Below, one piece after another: positions 8,701 to 16,037 of a DNA stretch of 32,846 nucleotides. The position numbers and the translations under genes are program-made. The stretch spans positions 1-32,846 of the forward strand of contig SVME01000013.1 of assembly GCA_015067605.1 (NCBI GenBank), read 5' to 3'. The notes beneath the pieces are model-generated. The model did no database searches. It was not told the origin of the DNA and saw only the letters and a program-made list of their open reading frames with translations. The first letter of the stretch is position 1. Every line of letters starts with the position of its first letter. This DNA is from Oscillospiraceae bacterium. Its GTDB lineage: Bacteria; Bacillota; Clostridia; Oscillospirales; Oscillospiraceae.

Positions 8701-9255
8701 GCATTCAACTACAATACCGATAACCTGATGAACGGCTTCCTGAAAGAAGCAGCCCAGAATCTGATTCAGCCCTACAATGAGTCCATGGTGGACGACGTGG
8801 TGGCCGCTGACAGCGCCAAGGCCGGTCACTTCGTGATGCAGTCCGGCTCCTTCACCGGCATCTTCCCCACGGTTTCCTTCGAGGGTGCTTTCTCCGTCAA
8901 CTACTACTTCACCCCCGGCAAGACCGTGGACAGCAGCCTGACCTTCGTGTACTGGGATGCGGACACCTACAATAGTGTGGATAAGCTGACCACCGCCAAC
9001 GCCACCGGTATGCTGCCCATGACCAAGGAGGGTGACCAGTGGACCGCCGCCGTGGAGGGAATCGCTGCCAAAGACATGGACAAGACCATTTATGTGGTTG
9101 CCATCTATAAGTCCGGCGGCACCGCCTACACCTCCAAGGTGATTCCGTATAGCATCGGTAAGTACTGCGAGGGCATCGCCGCCAATGGCAATTCCTTCGG
9201 CGCGGCCACCGCCGTCTATGGCTACTACGCCAAGACCTATTTTGCAAACCTGTAA
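5758..9255 (+). CDS. Secreted C39-like cysteine peptidase protein with SH3b-like domain, ten full CxxC repeats and shared C-terminal domain
   Basis: It has 1165 residues, with TAGGAGGT correctly spaced before the ATG. Residues 1-29 are a signal peptide (TEA-A cleavage likely). Residues ~50-190 resemble Peptidase_C39_2: candidate catalytic C84 in ECGTASISM, H161 in AGHYVVVIG and D177 in ILDPW. Residues ~232-310 look like a bacterial SH3-type domain (GNYWYQVISKSGKVGYMYG). Residues ~315-430 look like an Ig-like strand-rich domain. Residues ~440-834 carry ten full Cys/His repeats and one short unit. The C-terminal ~320 residues contain two related halves (TLSYPTLSFEDQIQYNVYF and PTVSFEGAFSVNYYF) joined by a helix-rich AMLNYGAAAQ stretch; the first half recurs in the divergent surface protein. 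Likely cell-surface or secreted; substrate unknown. It could be an adhesin with a relic peptidase fold. Confidence 0.85.
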   Translation: MTKRICSVLLVCALALTCIAGLSFQTEAATGTYAPYANINYNYSSTVTCGTIRYISQVSSDSYFYSSYWPSSTFGYYTGPSVECGTASISMSLSYIGINKTPDDILSANNGATVFGTGWGGSTYKSYSASALATATDNYINGAGKYSPPVIHIPGYSSAGHYVVVIGRSGTTYQILDPWQRAVTSMTVSGASATYSKYGYTTYDTIDQIHQWYNSSATIDSTTTTDYTSSLEFLPSHCKVKCNISMTVNTLPCSIGSNGSTSIETYAIGDIYTTTGIYKNTFGNYWYQVISKSGKVGYMYGDNADLVEVLDSDITLTGASYPNGHVVGSGFNLSGTVSASYNQLTNVTLKVHSGFGTSGAQVVGYSDATTGKSYPLAYSNIDAYTKFGTLTTGNYTYAIYASYQNYYTTGATTLGSSTGTVVLADEYFVVIPSAANQSSCSHSYTTTEIPGESCFAPGTQIKACSKCGLISESATSGSHSYGSWVTTPATCTASGSRTRTCTLCGDIQTEAIAATGHSYTSKTTSGTCTTPGTTVYTCTSCGDSYTETTATAGHSYDEGKVITPATCGTTGVMRYTCTVCGHSYDKSIYAGEHTYDNGVVVTPAGCNSTGVMRYTCTTCGHSYQKSIYATGHTYTTRVVAPTCTKTGYTVYTCTGCGSTYNADSVPATGHTYGTGVVTPPTCTTGGKTTFTCMDCGSSYTDQITNSLGHNYKSVVTQPTCSSQGYTTYTCTVCGHSYTGNTVPATAHTYSSKVTAPTCTAMGYTTYSCINCGYSYTGNNVSATGHSYKSVVTKPTCTTGGKTTYTCTACGTSYTDQITNATGHNYVNGKCSVCGVADPNHNVITKPTITLSYPTLSFEDQIQYNVYFTLSDKTNVAEMGLITFSSKLTSGTINDAMDVISGYTTSGSSYIAHTNGIPAKNLGDALYFKVYAKLTDGSYIYTDIAGYNAVAYAKTILGSSTTSMDAKRLMVAMLNYGAAAQVAFNYNTDNLMNGFLKEAAQNLIQPYNESMVDDVVAADSAKAGHFVMQSGSFTGIFPTVSFEGAFSVNYYFTPGKTVDSSLTFVYWDADTYNSVDKLTTANATGMLPMTKEGDQWTAAVEGIAAKDMDKTIYVVAIYKSGGTAYTSKVIPYSIGKYCEGIAANGNSFGAATAVYGYYAKTYFANL
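7075..8277 (+). repeat. Tandem ~38-aa Cys/His repeats (ten full plus one short unit)
   Basis: Each unit reads roughly GHxYxxxVxxPTC..G..TYTCxxCGxSY, that is one His, one lone Cys and one CxxC, giving four possible metal ligands per unit. Units begin near residues 440, 478, 517, 553, 592, 631, 669, 708, 746 and 784; a shortened unit ending CSVCGVADP is at ~822-838. Unit pairs 4/5 (TTGVMRYTC, STGVMRYTC) and 7/10 (TCTTGGKTT) are most alike, suggesting recent internal duplication. The same unit type occurs in the surface protein at 1-2603. Zinc binding and a stalk role are inference. Confidence 0.85.
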
Positions 9256-9292
9256 TTTCGTAAACCTTTATTTCACAAAAACCACCACAGGT

Positions 9293-9466
9293 TGATATAG
9301 TCCCCTTAGAGTAGACACTCGAAATAACAAAAATTTCGAGACTACTCTAAGGGGGCTTTTTCATGCCAAGATAATCACATAAAAACAAGGTTTACAGCGC
9401 AGAGTTAAAGCTGCAAGCAGTACATATTTTGTTTTTTCTACTGTCTACTTGAAAGGGGGCACTTCA
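9293..9466 (+). mobile_element. Internally deleted IS3-family-like remnant
   Basis: The ends are imperfect inverted repeats. The left reads TTGATATAGTCCCC then TTAGAGTAGACA; the reverse complement of the right reads TTGAAGTGCCCCC then TTTCAAGTAGACA. The AGTAGACA core and run of C are typical of IS150-type IS3 elements. After the left end, frame 9381-9422 gives KNKVYSAELKLQAV, which resembles the start of an IS3 OrfA helix-turn-helix, but there is no start codon and the frame soon runs into the right end. The element is therefore a non-autonomous fossil of about 174 bp with the transposase deleted. No target duplication was clear. Confidence 0.55.
9302..9354 (+). terminator. Long hairpin after the peptidase gene, within the IS remnant's left end
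   Basis: CCCCTTAGAGTAG (9302-9314) pairs with 9342-9354 and CTCGAAAT (9318-9325) with 9333-9340, followed by GCTTTTTC. It can act as a rho-independent terminator for the gene ending at 9255, although it is part of the IS-derived end, so the element seems to have supplied the terminator. Confidence 0.55.
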
Positions 9467-9509
9467 AGACGCACTGCGGCGGTGTTTTCTCGAAAAATAT
9501 AGTAAAAAG

Positions 9510-9543
9510 GAAGCACATTCCGTACGGAACGTGCTTCTTTTTT
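9510..9543. terminator. Bidirectional terminator between the peptidase region and the polysaccharide operon
   Basis: GAAGCAC (9510-9516) pairs with GTGCTTC (9531-9537), and an inner self-complementary TTCCGTACGGAA extends the stem. T6 follows on the plus strand (9538-9543); CCTTTTT follows on the minus strand. It starts four bases beyond the rmlC stop and ends the 22-kb minus-strand operon. Confidence 0.85.
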
Positions 9544-9547
9544 ACCG

Positions 9548-10105
9548 TTATAGGCAAGGCAAATTTCTGTCCTTTTCGCTGAGGTTCAGGGGCGTACCGT
9601 CAATTAGGCGGCAGCCATCCACCACCTCAGGCCACTGGATGCCAATGGTTGGGTCGTTCCATGCAAGACCGCCTTCGTCGTTGGGGTGGTAGAAATCCGT
9701 CACCTTGTAGCAGAACTCGGCAGTGTCACTGAGCACCAGATAGCCGTGGGCGAAGCCCTCGGAAACGTAAAACTGCTTCTTGTTCTCCTCGGACAGCTCC
9801 ACACCATACCACTTGCCATAGGTCTGCGAGCCGGGGCGCAAATCCACCGCCACGTCGAACACCCGACCCCTGATGACACGTACCAGCTTTCCCTGAGGGT
9901 AGTTGATTTGGTAGTGCAGACCACGCAGCACGCCCTTGACGGACATACTCTGGTTGTCCTGAACGAATACCATATCCAGCCCCGCCTCACGCATATCGTT
10001 TTGGTTATAGGTTTCCATGAAATAGCCACGGCTGTCACCGTGAACCATCGGTTCGATGATGTAAAGGCCCTCAATGGGGCACTTTGTTACTTGAATCTGT
10101 CCCAT
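9548..10105 (-). CDS. rmlC: dTDP-4-dehydrorhamnose 3,5-epimerase
   Basis: Third step of dTDP-L-rhamnose synthesis: epimerises dTDP-4-keto-6-deoxyglucose at C3 and C5. 185 residues, normal for the cupin-fold family. Seen: RGLHYQ at 61-66 with catalytic-type H64, RGYF near the N terminus, FAHGY at 118-122. The ATG at 10105 is chosen because GGAG lies eight bases upstream; an ATG at 10111 overlaps the rmlD stop as ATGA but is only two bases from that ribosome site, and the longer frame to 10147 reads back into rmlD. Last gene of the polysaccharide operon, followed at once by the terminator. Confidence 0.95.
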   Translation of the reverse strand: MGQIQVTKCPIEGLYIIEPMVHGDSRGYFMETYNQNDMREAGLDMVFVQDNQSMSVKGVLRGLHYQINYPQGKLVRVIRGRVFDVAVDLRPGSQTYGKWYGVELSEENKKQFYVSEGFAHGYLVLSDTAEFCYKVTDFYHPNDEGGLAWNDPTIGIQWPEVVDGCRLIDGTPLNLSEKDRNLPCL

Positions 10106-10107
10106 AA

Positions 10108-10992
10108 TCATAGCTCCTTCAGATAGCGGCTCAGGGCATCCTGCCAAGTGGGCAAGGGCACGAAGCCGTTTTCTATCAATTTCGACTTATCCAGACGGCT
10201 GTTGAAGGGACGGGCCGCCTTGCTCAGACCGTACTCCGCCGTGGTGACAGGCACCACCTGCGTATCATAGCCCGCCTGCCTGAAAATTTCGCAGGCAAAT
10301 TCGTACCAGCTGATGTAGCCTCCCTCGTTGGTGGCATGGTAGTAGCCGTAGCGCTCCGTTTCCACCATATCCACCAGCAGCCGTGCCAAATCCAAGGTGT
10401 AGGTGGGAGTGCCGATTTGGTCGTTGACCACCCGCAGGGTGTCGTATTTCTTGCCGATGTTCAGCATGGTCTTAATAAAATTATTGCCATTCTTTCCAAA
10501 TACCCACGCAATTCGGACAATAAAGAACTTTTCCAAGCCGTTTGCCACGGCCAGCTCGCCTTCCAGCTTGGTCTGGCCGTAGACGTTCAGAGGGGCGTAG
10601 TCCTTGCAGTCCGGCTGCCAAGGCTCGCTGCCCTGACCGTCGAACACATAGTCCGTAGAAATATACATCATTTTGCAGTCCAGCATTTTGCAGACCGCTG
10701 CAATATTGGCGGTGCCGCCGCCGTTGATGGCACGCACCTTTTCAACCTTATCCGCATCCTCCGCCAGATCCACCGCCGTCCATGCGGCACAGTGAATCAC
10801 CGCGTCAGGCTTGACCCGCTCCAGCGTTTCCCTCACCCCAGTGGCATCGGTGATGTCCAGCGGGTAATAGGGCATTCCGTTGTCGAAATCAGGCAAGACG
10901 TCCGAGCCAATCATTTCATGGCCCCGTTCGGCCAGCTCATGCATCACATCGTGACCCAGCTGGCCGCCAACGCCGGTTACAAATACTTTCAT
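10108..10992 (-). CDS. rmlD: dTDP-4-dehydrorhamnose reductase
   Basis: Final step of dTDP-L-rhamnose synthesis, NAD(P)H-dependent reduction of the 4-keto group. 294 residues, standard length. Short-chain dehydrogenase fold: nucleotide-binding GVGGQLGHDV at 7-16, STDYVFDG at 112-119, and the catalytic Y138-xxx-K142 pair in VYGQTK. The ATG overlaps the rmlB stop as ATGA (CGGCTATGA), so translation is likely coupled. Four rml genes in a row, ordered A-B-D-C, show that L-rhamnose is a component of the polymer made by this operon. Confidence 0.95.
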   Translation of the reverse strand: MKVFVTGVGGQLGHDVMHELAERGHEMIGSDVLPDFDNGMPYYPLDITDATGVRETLERVKPDAVIHCAAWTAVDLAEDADKVEKVRAINGGGTANIAAVCKMLDCKMMYISTDYVFDGQGSEPWQPDCKDYAPLNVYGQTKLEGELAVANGLEKFFIVRIAWVFGKNGNNFIKTMLNIGKKYDTLRVVNDQIGTPTYTLDLARLLVDMVETERYGYYHATNEGGYISWYEFACEIFRQAGYDTQVVPVTTAEYGLSKAARPFNSRLDKSKLIENGFVPLPTWQDALSRYLKEL

Positions 10993-12011
10993 AGCCGATC
11001 TCCGTACATTTTATCGTAGTAATTCTGGTATTCGCCGGAAATAATGGTCTGCCACCAGTCCTTGTTGTCCAGATACCACTGGATAGTCAGCTTGATGCCG
11101 TCAGCGAATTTGGTTTCCGGCAGCCAGCCCAGCTCATTGTGGATTTTGGTGGGATCGATGGCGTAGCGCATATCGTGACCCTTCCGGTCGGTGACGTAGG
11201 TGATCAGGCTCTCGGGCTTGCCCAGCTCCTTGCAAATCAGCTTCACGATATCGATGTTGCGCATCTCGTTGTGACCGCCGATGTTGTAGACCTCGCCCAC
11301 CTTGCCCTTGTGCAAAATCAGGTCGATGGCCTTGCAGTGATCCGCCACATACAGCCAGTCCCGCACGTTGATGCCCTCGCCGTACACCGGCAGAGGCTTG
11401 TCCGCCAGAGCATTGGCGATCATCAGGGGAATCAGCTTCTCGGGGAAATGATAGGGGCCGTAGTTGTTGGAACAGCGGGAGATGGTCACCGGCAGGCCGT
11501 AAGTCCGATGGTAGGCCAGCACCAGCAAATCCGCTCCAGCCTTGGAGGAGGAATAGGGGGAGCTGGTGTGGATGGGGGTCTCCTCGGTAAAGAACAGGTC
11601 AGGGCGATCCAGCGGCAGGTCGCCGTAGACCTCATCGGTGGACACCTGATGGTAACGGGTGATGCCGTACTTCCGGCAGGCATCCATCAGCACCTGTGTG
11701 CCCAGAATGTTGGTCCGCAGGAAGATTTCCGGATCCTCGATGGAACGGTCCACATGGGATTCGGCGGCAAAATTCACCACGATGTCGGGCTTTTCCTCCT
11801 CAAAAAGGCCGTACACCGCCTGACGGTCGCAGATGTCTGCCTTGACGAACCGGAAATTGGGGTTCTCCATCACCGGCGCGAGGGTGGACAGGTTACCGGC
11901 GTAGGTCAGCTTGTCCAGACATATGATCCGGTAGTCCGGATACTTTCCCAGCATATGAAACACAAAATTGCTTCCGATAAATCCGGCACCGCCGGTCACA
12001 ATAATCGTCAT
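10989..12011 (-). CDS. rmlB: dTDP-glucose 4,6-dehydratase
   Basis: Converts dTDP-glucose to dTDP-4-keto-6-deoxyglucose. 340 residues. Extended SDR features: TGGAGFIGSNF at 6-16, catalytic TDE at 125-127 in STDEVYGDL, Y153-xxx-K157 in YSSSK, and the NNYGPYHFPEKLIP block at 182-195 typical of RmlB. GAGAGG ribosome site upstream; five bases separate it from the rmlA stop. Its keto-sugar product could in principle also feed the aminotransferase at the head of the operon, an alternative discussed in the findings. Confidence 0.96.
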   Translation of the reverse strand: MTIIVTGGAGFIGSNFVFHMLGKYPDYRIICLDKLTYAGNLSTLAPVMENPNFRFVKADICDRQAVYGLFEEEKPDIVVNFAAESHVDRSIEDPEIFLRTNILGTQVLMDACRKYGITRYHQVSTDEVYGDLPLDRPDLFFTEETPIHTSSPYSSSKAGADLLVLAYHRTYGLPVTISRCSNNYGPYHFPEKLIPLMIANALADKPLPVYGEGINVRDWLYVADHCKAIDLILHKGKVGEVYNIGGHNEMRNIDIVKLICKELGKPESLITYVTDRKGHDMRYAIDPTKIHNELGWLPETKFADGIKLTIQWYLDNKDWWQTIISGEYQNYYDKMYGDRL

Positions 12012-12016
12012 GATTT

Positions 12017-12922
12017 CTACCTCTCTTCGTGGAGCTTGTCGATGTATTTTCCTTCCAACACGGCCTTCAGGTACTGACCGTACTGATTTTTCTTCATGAT
12101 TTCATAGACCGCCAGCACGTCCTCCCGACCAATCCAGCCGTTGAGGTAGGCGATTTCCTCCAGACAGGCGATTTTCCGGTGCTGGTGATTTTCCACGGTC
12201 TTAACAAAGTTGGTGGCCTCCACCAGACTTTCATGGGTACCGGTGTCCAGCCATGTGAAGCCCTGACCCAGCAGTTCTACGTTCAGCGCACCCTGCTCCA
12301 GATAAATCCGGTTCAAGTCGGTGATTTCCAGCTCTCCACGCTTGGAGGGCTTCAAATTTTTGGCGTACTCCACCACCCGATTGTCGTAGAAGTACAGGCC
12401 GGTGACGCAGTAGTTGCTCTTGGGCTGCACCGGCTTTTCCTCGATGGAAACTGCCCGACCGTTTTCATCAAACTCCACGATGCCGAACCGCTCCGGATCG
12501 TCCACATAATAGCCGAAAATCGTTGCGCCAGCGCCGGATTCGGCGTTACGTACCGCATCCCTCAGCCGAGTGTTCAGACCATGGCCGGCGAAGATATTGT
12601 CGCCCAGCACCATTGCCACGGTGTCGCTGCCGATAAATTCCGCACCGATAATGAACGCCTGCGCCAGTCCATCGGGGCTGGGCTGGACAGCGTAAGAAAG
12701 CTGGATACCGAACCGGCTGCCGTCCCCCAGCAGCTCCTCAAACCGAGGCAGATCCTGCGGGGTGGAGATGATCAATATCTCCCGAATACCTGCGTTCATC
12801 AGCACCGACAGGGGATAGTAGATCATAGGCTTGTCATAAATGGGCAACAACTGCTTGGACGTGACCATGGTCAGTGGATACAGCCGCGTGCCGGAGCCTC
12901 CGGCCAAAATAATGCCTTTCAT
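12017..12922 (-). CDS. rmlA: Glucose-1-phosphate thymidylyltransferase
   Basis: Makes dTDP-glucose from dTTP and glucose-1-phosphate, the entry to dTDP-L-rhamnose. 301 residues from the ATG at 12922, opening directly with [22 protein letters not shown] lies nine bases upstream. A TTG five codons earlier extends the frame but overlaps that ribosome site, so it is rejected. The [11 protein letters not shown] signature is at 9-19, [16 protein letters not shown] at 23-38 and the EEKP loop further on, all intact. First of the four rml genes. Confidence 0.96.
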   Translation of the reverse strand: MKGIILAGGSGTRLYPLTMVTSKQLLPIYDKPMIYYPLSVLMNAGIREILIISTPQDLPRFEELLGDGSRFGIQLSYAVQPSPDGLAQAFIIGAEFIGSDTVAMVLGDNIFAGHGLNTRLRDAVRNAESGAGATIFGYYVDDPERFGIVEFDENGRAVSIEEKPVQPKSNYCVTGLYFYDNRVVEYAKNLKPSKRGELEITDLNRIYLEQGALNVELLGQGFTWLDTGTHESLVEATNFVKTVENHQHRKIACLEEIAYLNGWIGREDVLAVYEIMKKNQYGQYLKAVLEGKYIDKLHEER

Positions 12923-12940
12923 ATCGTTACACTCCAATTC

Positions 12941-13909
12941 TTAGAGAAAATAGTCGTCCCGCTCCAGCTCCAAAGGGTTGCCTTCACCGCAGAATCGGGG
13001 CTTACTGAGATAGAAATTGATAAACACCGCCACCCTTTGCTTGAGGGGCAGCTTACGAATCCGACCTCTGTGGGCCTTGACCCAGCGGCGGATTTCCTTC
13101 TGGGCATTCGGCATGTCCTTGCTGTGGTTCCAATAGCGATTCAAATTGTCCAGCGCATCCCGGAAGAAGGCTTCCTCCAACTCCGGTACTACTTTGGCAA
13201 TATGGGCATAGCGCTGAATCATATACCCAATCCGATCCAGCATAATCGGCTCGTTGGTCTTTGCCACATCCTGCATCACGCTGGATTTGCGCAGTCGGTA
13301 TCGGTACAGATGGGGCGATGTCACCACCACCTTGCGGCTGTTCATTACGACTTGATAGGTAAAATACTCATCGTCCACCCGATGGCCGGTGGCCATGCGG
13401 ATATCCCCCACCACCTCTCGGCGGTAGATTTTATTCCAGAGTAAACTGCAACTCCAGTCCTTGAGGAATCGGGCAAGATATTCCCGCCCTTCATAAATTC
13501 CATCCGGCGTTTCTCCGTTGCAGAGCTTGTTTGCGTTCTGGCTCCAGTAGGAAAAACCGCAGACAGCAATATCGGCCTGCTCCTTTTCAGCGGACTCCAC
13601 CAGATGGGAAATGTAATTAAGCTCCACAGCGTCATCGCTGTCCACAAAGCAGATAAATTCACCGGTAGCAGCATCGATGCCCGCATTTCGTGCGCTGGCA
13701 GCGCCGCCGTTCTCTTTGTGGATGGGCTTGACACGGGCATCCTCCGCCGCCAGAGCATCTAGAATTTGCCCGGAAGCATCCTTGGAGCCGTCGTTGACGG
13801 GGATGATTTCTATATTTTGATAATCCTGCTCCATCAAGGAGCGGATACATTCTTCTAAGTAAGCGGATACATTGTATACCGGCAGAACGACACTGACTTT
13901 TTTACTCAT
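12941..13909 (-). CDS. Family 2 glycosyltransferase
   Basis: Adds one sugar to the lipid-linked chain in the cytoplasm; the sugar cannot be told from sequence. 322 residues from ATG 13909, chosen because GGGAGG sits six bases upstream; an ATG two codons earlier touches that site, and the longer frame lies inside the GT61 gene. GT-A features: VVLPVYNV, VNDGSKD near 38-44, KENGGAASARNAG at 65-77, DSDD at 90-93. Start overlaps the GT61 stop as ATGA. Position next to the rml genes makes a rhamnosyl or rhamnose-extending transferase plausible, but this is inference. Confidence 0.9.
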   Translation of the reverse strand: MSKKVSVVLPVYNVSAYLEECIRSLMEQDYQNIEIIPVNDGSKDASGQILDALAAEDARVKPIHKENGGAASARNAGIDAATGEFICFVDSDDAVELNYISHLVESAEKEQADIAVCGFSYWSQNANKLCNGETPDGIYEGREYLARFLKDWSCSLLWNKIYRREVVGDIRMATGHRVDDEYFTYQVVMNSRKVVVTSPHLYRYRLRKSSVMQDVAKTNEPIMLDRIGYMIQRYAHIAKVVPELEEAFFRDALDNLNRYWNHSKDMPNAQKEIRRWVKAHRGRIRKLPLKQRVAVFINFYLSKPRFCGEGNPLELERDDYFL

Positions 13910-15048
13910 TTGCATCCTCCCAGTAGCTTGCGCTTGACCTTGGAGCCGAAAATGCGAATTCGACCCTTGATATTCCAGATACACAGCACCAGCTTGCACC
14001 AGTTTTTAATCTTGGCACAGTGAAGTCGCAGGACGGAAAATGGCATTTTCCATCCCATTTTGGAAGAATAATCCTGCAAATCAGCAGTAATGTGAAACAA
14101 AAACGGGCCTGCGCCAATATTCTTGGGATACTTCTTGAAAGGTTCCCAGTAGGCATCCAGAAACACCGCCTGACACTGACGCATCAGCAGATACAGCTCC
14201 ACATTCAGATGCTCCAGATGGGTCTTGTGTAAAATCGTCAGCTTCAGGGCGGGATTATTAGAGAAGGCCACACTGATGGGAATGGATCCGTCCAGACAGA
14301 CGATATGGCCGGCATGGTTCCATACATATATCTGATCTCGAATGCTGAGCTTTTCCGGCGCAATCAGGGAAAAACCGTTGCATTCCAGCCATTTTGCAAT
14401 ATTATTTTCACCAATTTCGGTGGATTTTGCTTTTCCGAAGGCCAATCGGGTGAAGTACACCTTCTCCAGCGAAGGCAAATCAGCAGGCACATAGCCCTCC
14501 TGATTGACGGTATCAATCATGGAATCGAAAATGGTGCGGTACTCGTCGGAATACCAAACACAGCTCTTGCAGGAGAACTCCGGCACAATCACGTTGCGGA
14601 ATCGGGTGGGCTCCGTGATGTGTAGCAGATTTTCCTTCTGGATGCCCAGCAGGGAGAAAAATTCAAGGAAATTCCCACGAGGCGCCTCTGTGCCAAGGTA
14701 GGCCAGTTTCAGGCCGTCCCCCTTGTTTTGGGCGAAATACCACAGTCTACCCAGAAGATCCACCAGAAAGTGTCCCCAGTGGTTGAAGAACATTCCGAAG
14801 TAGACCACGTCGCAGTCTATGTAGGCTTCGTTTTCCCATTGGTAACCGCCGCCGTGGGTGGCCCAGCCGCCATCGTAGTAGGACAGGGGGACAAATTCTC
14901 CCTTGCTGTCGCAGACACCGCCCAGTCCCCACATAGGCCCATCCGGCACCTCTTTCTGGGGCAGAATGATTCCCTGCGGCACCGTCACAACTTCCATGGG
15001 TCGCTCCATTCGATACATATTGTGATTGTTCTCGAATTCGTGAGCCAT
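13906..15048 (-). CDS. Family 61 glycosyltransferase
   Basis: 380 residues. The motif NHWGHFLVDLLGRLWYF (89-105) is characteristic of GT61/DUF563 proteins, followed by the family pattern of VIVPEFSCKS, a central domain and HIVCLDGSIPISVAFSNN. GT61 enzymes transfer various sugars; bacterial members are common in polysaccharide loci. No signal peptide or membrane segment is evident, so it should act on the lipid-linked chain in the cytoplasm. GGAGG nine bases before the ATG. The donor sugar cannot be assigned. Confidence 0.85.
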   Translation of the reverse strand: MAHEFENNHNMYRMERPMEVVTVPQGIILPQKEVPDGPMWGLGGVCDSKGEFVPLSYYDGGWATHGGGYQWENEAYIDCDVVYFGMFFNHWGHFLVDLLGRLWYFAQNKGDGLKLAYLGTEAPRGNFLEFFSLLGIQKENLLHITEPTRFRNVIVPEFSCKSCVWYSDEYRTIFDSMIDTVNQEGYVPADLPSLEKVYFTRLAFGKAKSTEIGENNIAKWLECNGFSLIAPEKLSIRDQIYVWNHAGHIVCLDGSIPISVAFSNNPALKLTILHKTHLEHLNVELYLLMRQCQAVFLDAYWEPFKKYPKNIGAGPFLFHITADLQDYSSKMGWKMPFSVLRLHCAKIKNWCKLVLCIWNIKGRIRIFGSKVKRKLLGGCK

Positions 15049-15065
15049 AGAAGTCGCCTCCTTTT

Positions 15066-16037
15066 TTATCTTTTAAGCACTTTTGCTAACTTTTCTTTGT
15101 AATAAAATTTCCGAATGCTTCGGTATATTTCTTTTCCTCGATTTGCGTCCAGTGCAACAATCAAACGTTTCCGCTCTCGTCTGGACATGCCCATATTGTG
15201 CATAATCAGGTAAGCGTAGCTTGCGATTTGGCGTCTACGCTGGGTATCAATGTGAGAACGGATTTCATCTTCGGCCATCCCCATCAGTCGGTATAGTGCC
15301 GCCATATTTTTCAGCGGCTCTTCAATGCTCTCGTAGCCCACCCGATACATCAGCGAACCAGCCTGATCGCGCATATAGTGGTAAAGGGGCTGATCGATCA
15401 GCGTTACGGACTGCACATCGCCCAGACGAATGTAATCCAGAATGAATCGTAAATCCTCGCCGATGCTGATGCTCTCGTCGAAGCGAACGCCTTTCTCTCG
15501 AACAATATCCGCTCGGAACAGCTTGTTCCAAAGCTGTTGGAGCAGCGTTTTGTCCTGAATGCTTTTCAGGTTGGAACGCAGAGAGATGGTTTCAGCCTTT
15601 TCAAAGCCGATAACATCGGTTCTCCCGCTGGCCACCTCGTCGTGGTTTACATAACCACAAATCGCAAAATCATGTCCTGCCTTTACCACAGCACGGAAGG
15701 TGTCCACATAACGCTCCTCCCAGTAGTCGTCACTGTCGCAAAACAGCAGATACTCACCAGTAGCAGTCTCCAAACCACGGTTGCGGGTGTAGGATACGCC
15801 CCGGTTGCACTCGTTATGGAGGGCGATAACGGTAGGATATTTCTCCGCAAGGCGCTGGCAAACCTCCCAGCTATTGTCCTTGGAGCAGTCCTCAATCAGA
15901 ACGACCTGCAAATCCGCTCCGCCGCTCCTAACCAGACTGTCCACGCACCGTTCCACCGTCTTTGCCGCATTGTACACAGGGACGATAACACTGAAGGTTG
16001 CATTATGCGTTAATTGGTTAGACAAAACCGATGCCAT
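15066..16037 (-). CDS. Family 2 glycosyltransferase
   Basis: 323 residues. GT-A motifs: FSVIVPVYNAAKTVERC, IEDCSKD at 48-54, NRGVSYTRNRGLE at 78-90, DSDD at 101-104. The N terminus is about 14 residues longer than in the sister GT2 proteins and its start lies 20 bases inside the acyltransferase gene; AAGGA eight or so bases upstream supports it. A TTG inside the frame is a less likely alternative. Probably one linkage-specific step of repeat-unit assembly. Confidence 0.88.
   Translation of the reverse strand: MASVLSNQLTHNATFSVIVPVYNAAKTVERCVDSLVRSGGADLQVVLIEDCSKDNSWEVCQRLAEKYPTVIALHNECNRGVSYTRNRGLETATGEYLLFCDSDDYWEERYVDTFRAVVKAGHDFAICGYVNHDEVASGRTDVIGFEKAETISLRSNLKSIQDKTLLQQLWNKLFRADIVREKGVRFDESISIGEDLRFILDYIRLGDVQSVTLIDQPLYHYMRDQAGSLMYRVGYESIEEPLKNMAALYRLMGMAEDEIRSHIDTQRRRQIASYAYLIMHNMGMSRRERKRLIVALDANRGKEIYRSIRKFYYKEKLAKVLKR

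Noticed and set aside
5887..8829. Several minus-strand open frames (398, 371 and 144 residues)
   Set aside because: Mirror of the peptidase-like gene and its Cys/His repeats; Gly/Val/Ala-rich, no ribosome sites.
12029..13444. 471-residue plus-strand frame over rmlA and a GT2
   Set aside because: Spans two well-supported genes on the opposite strand and matches no family I recognise.
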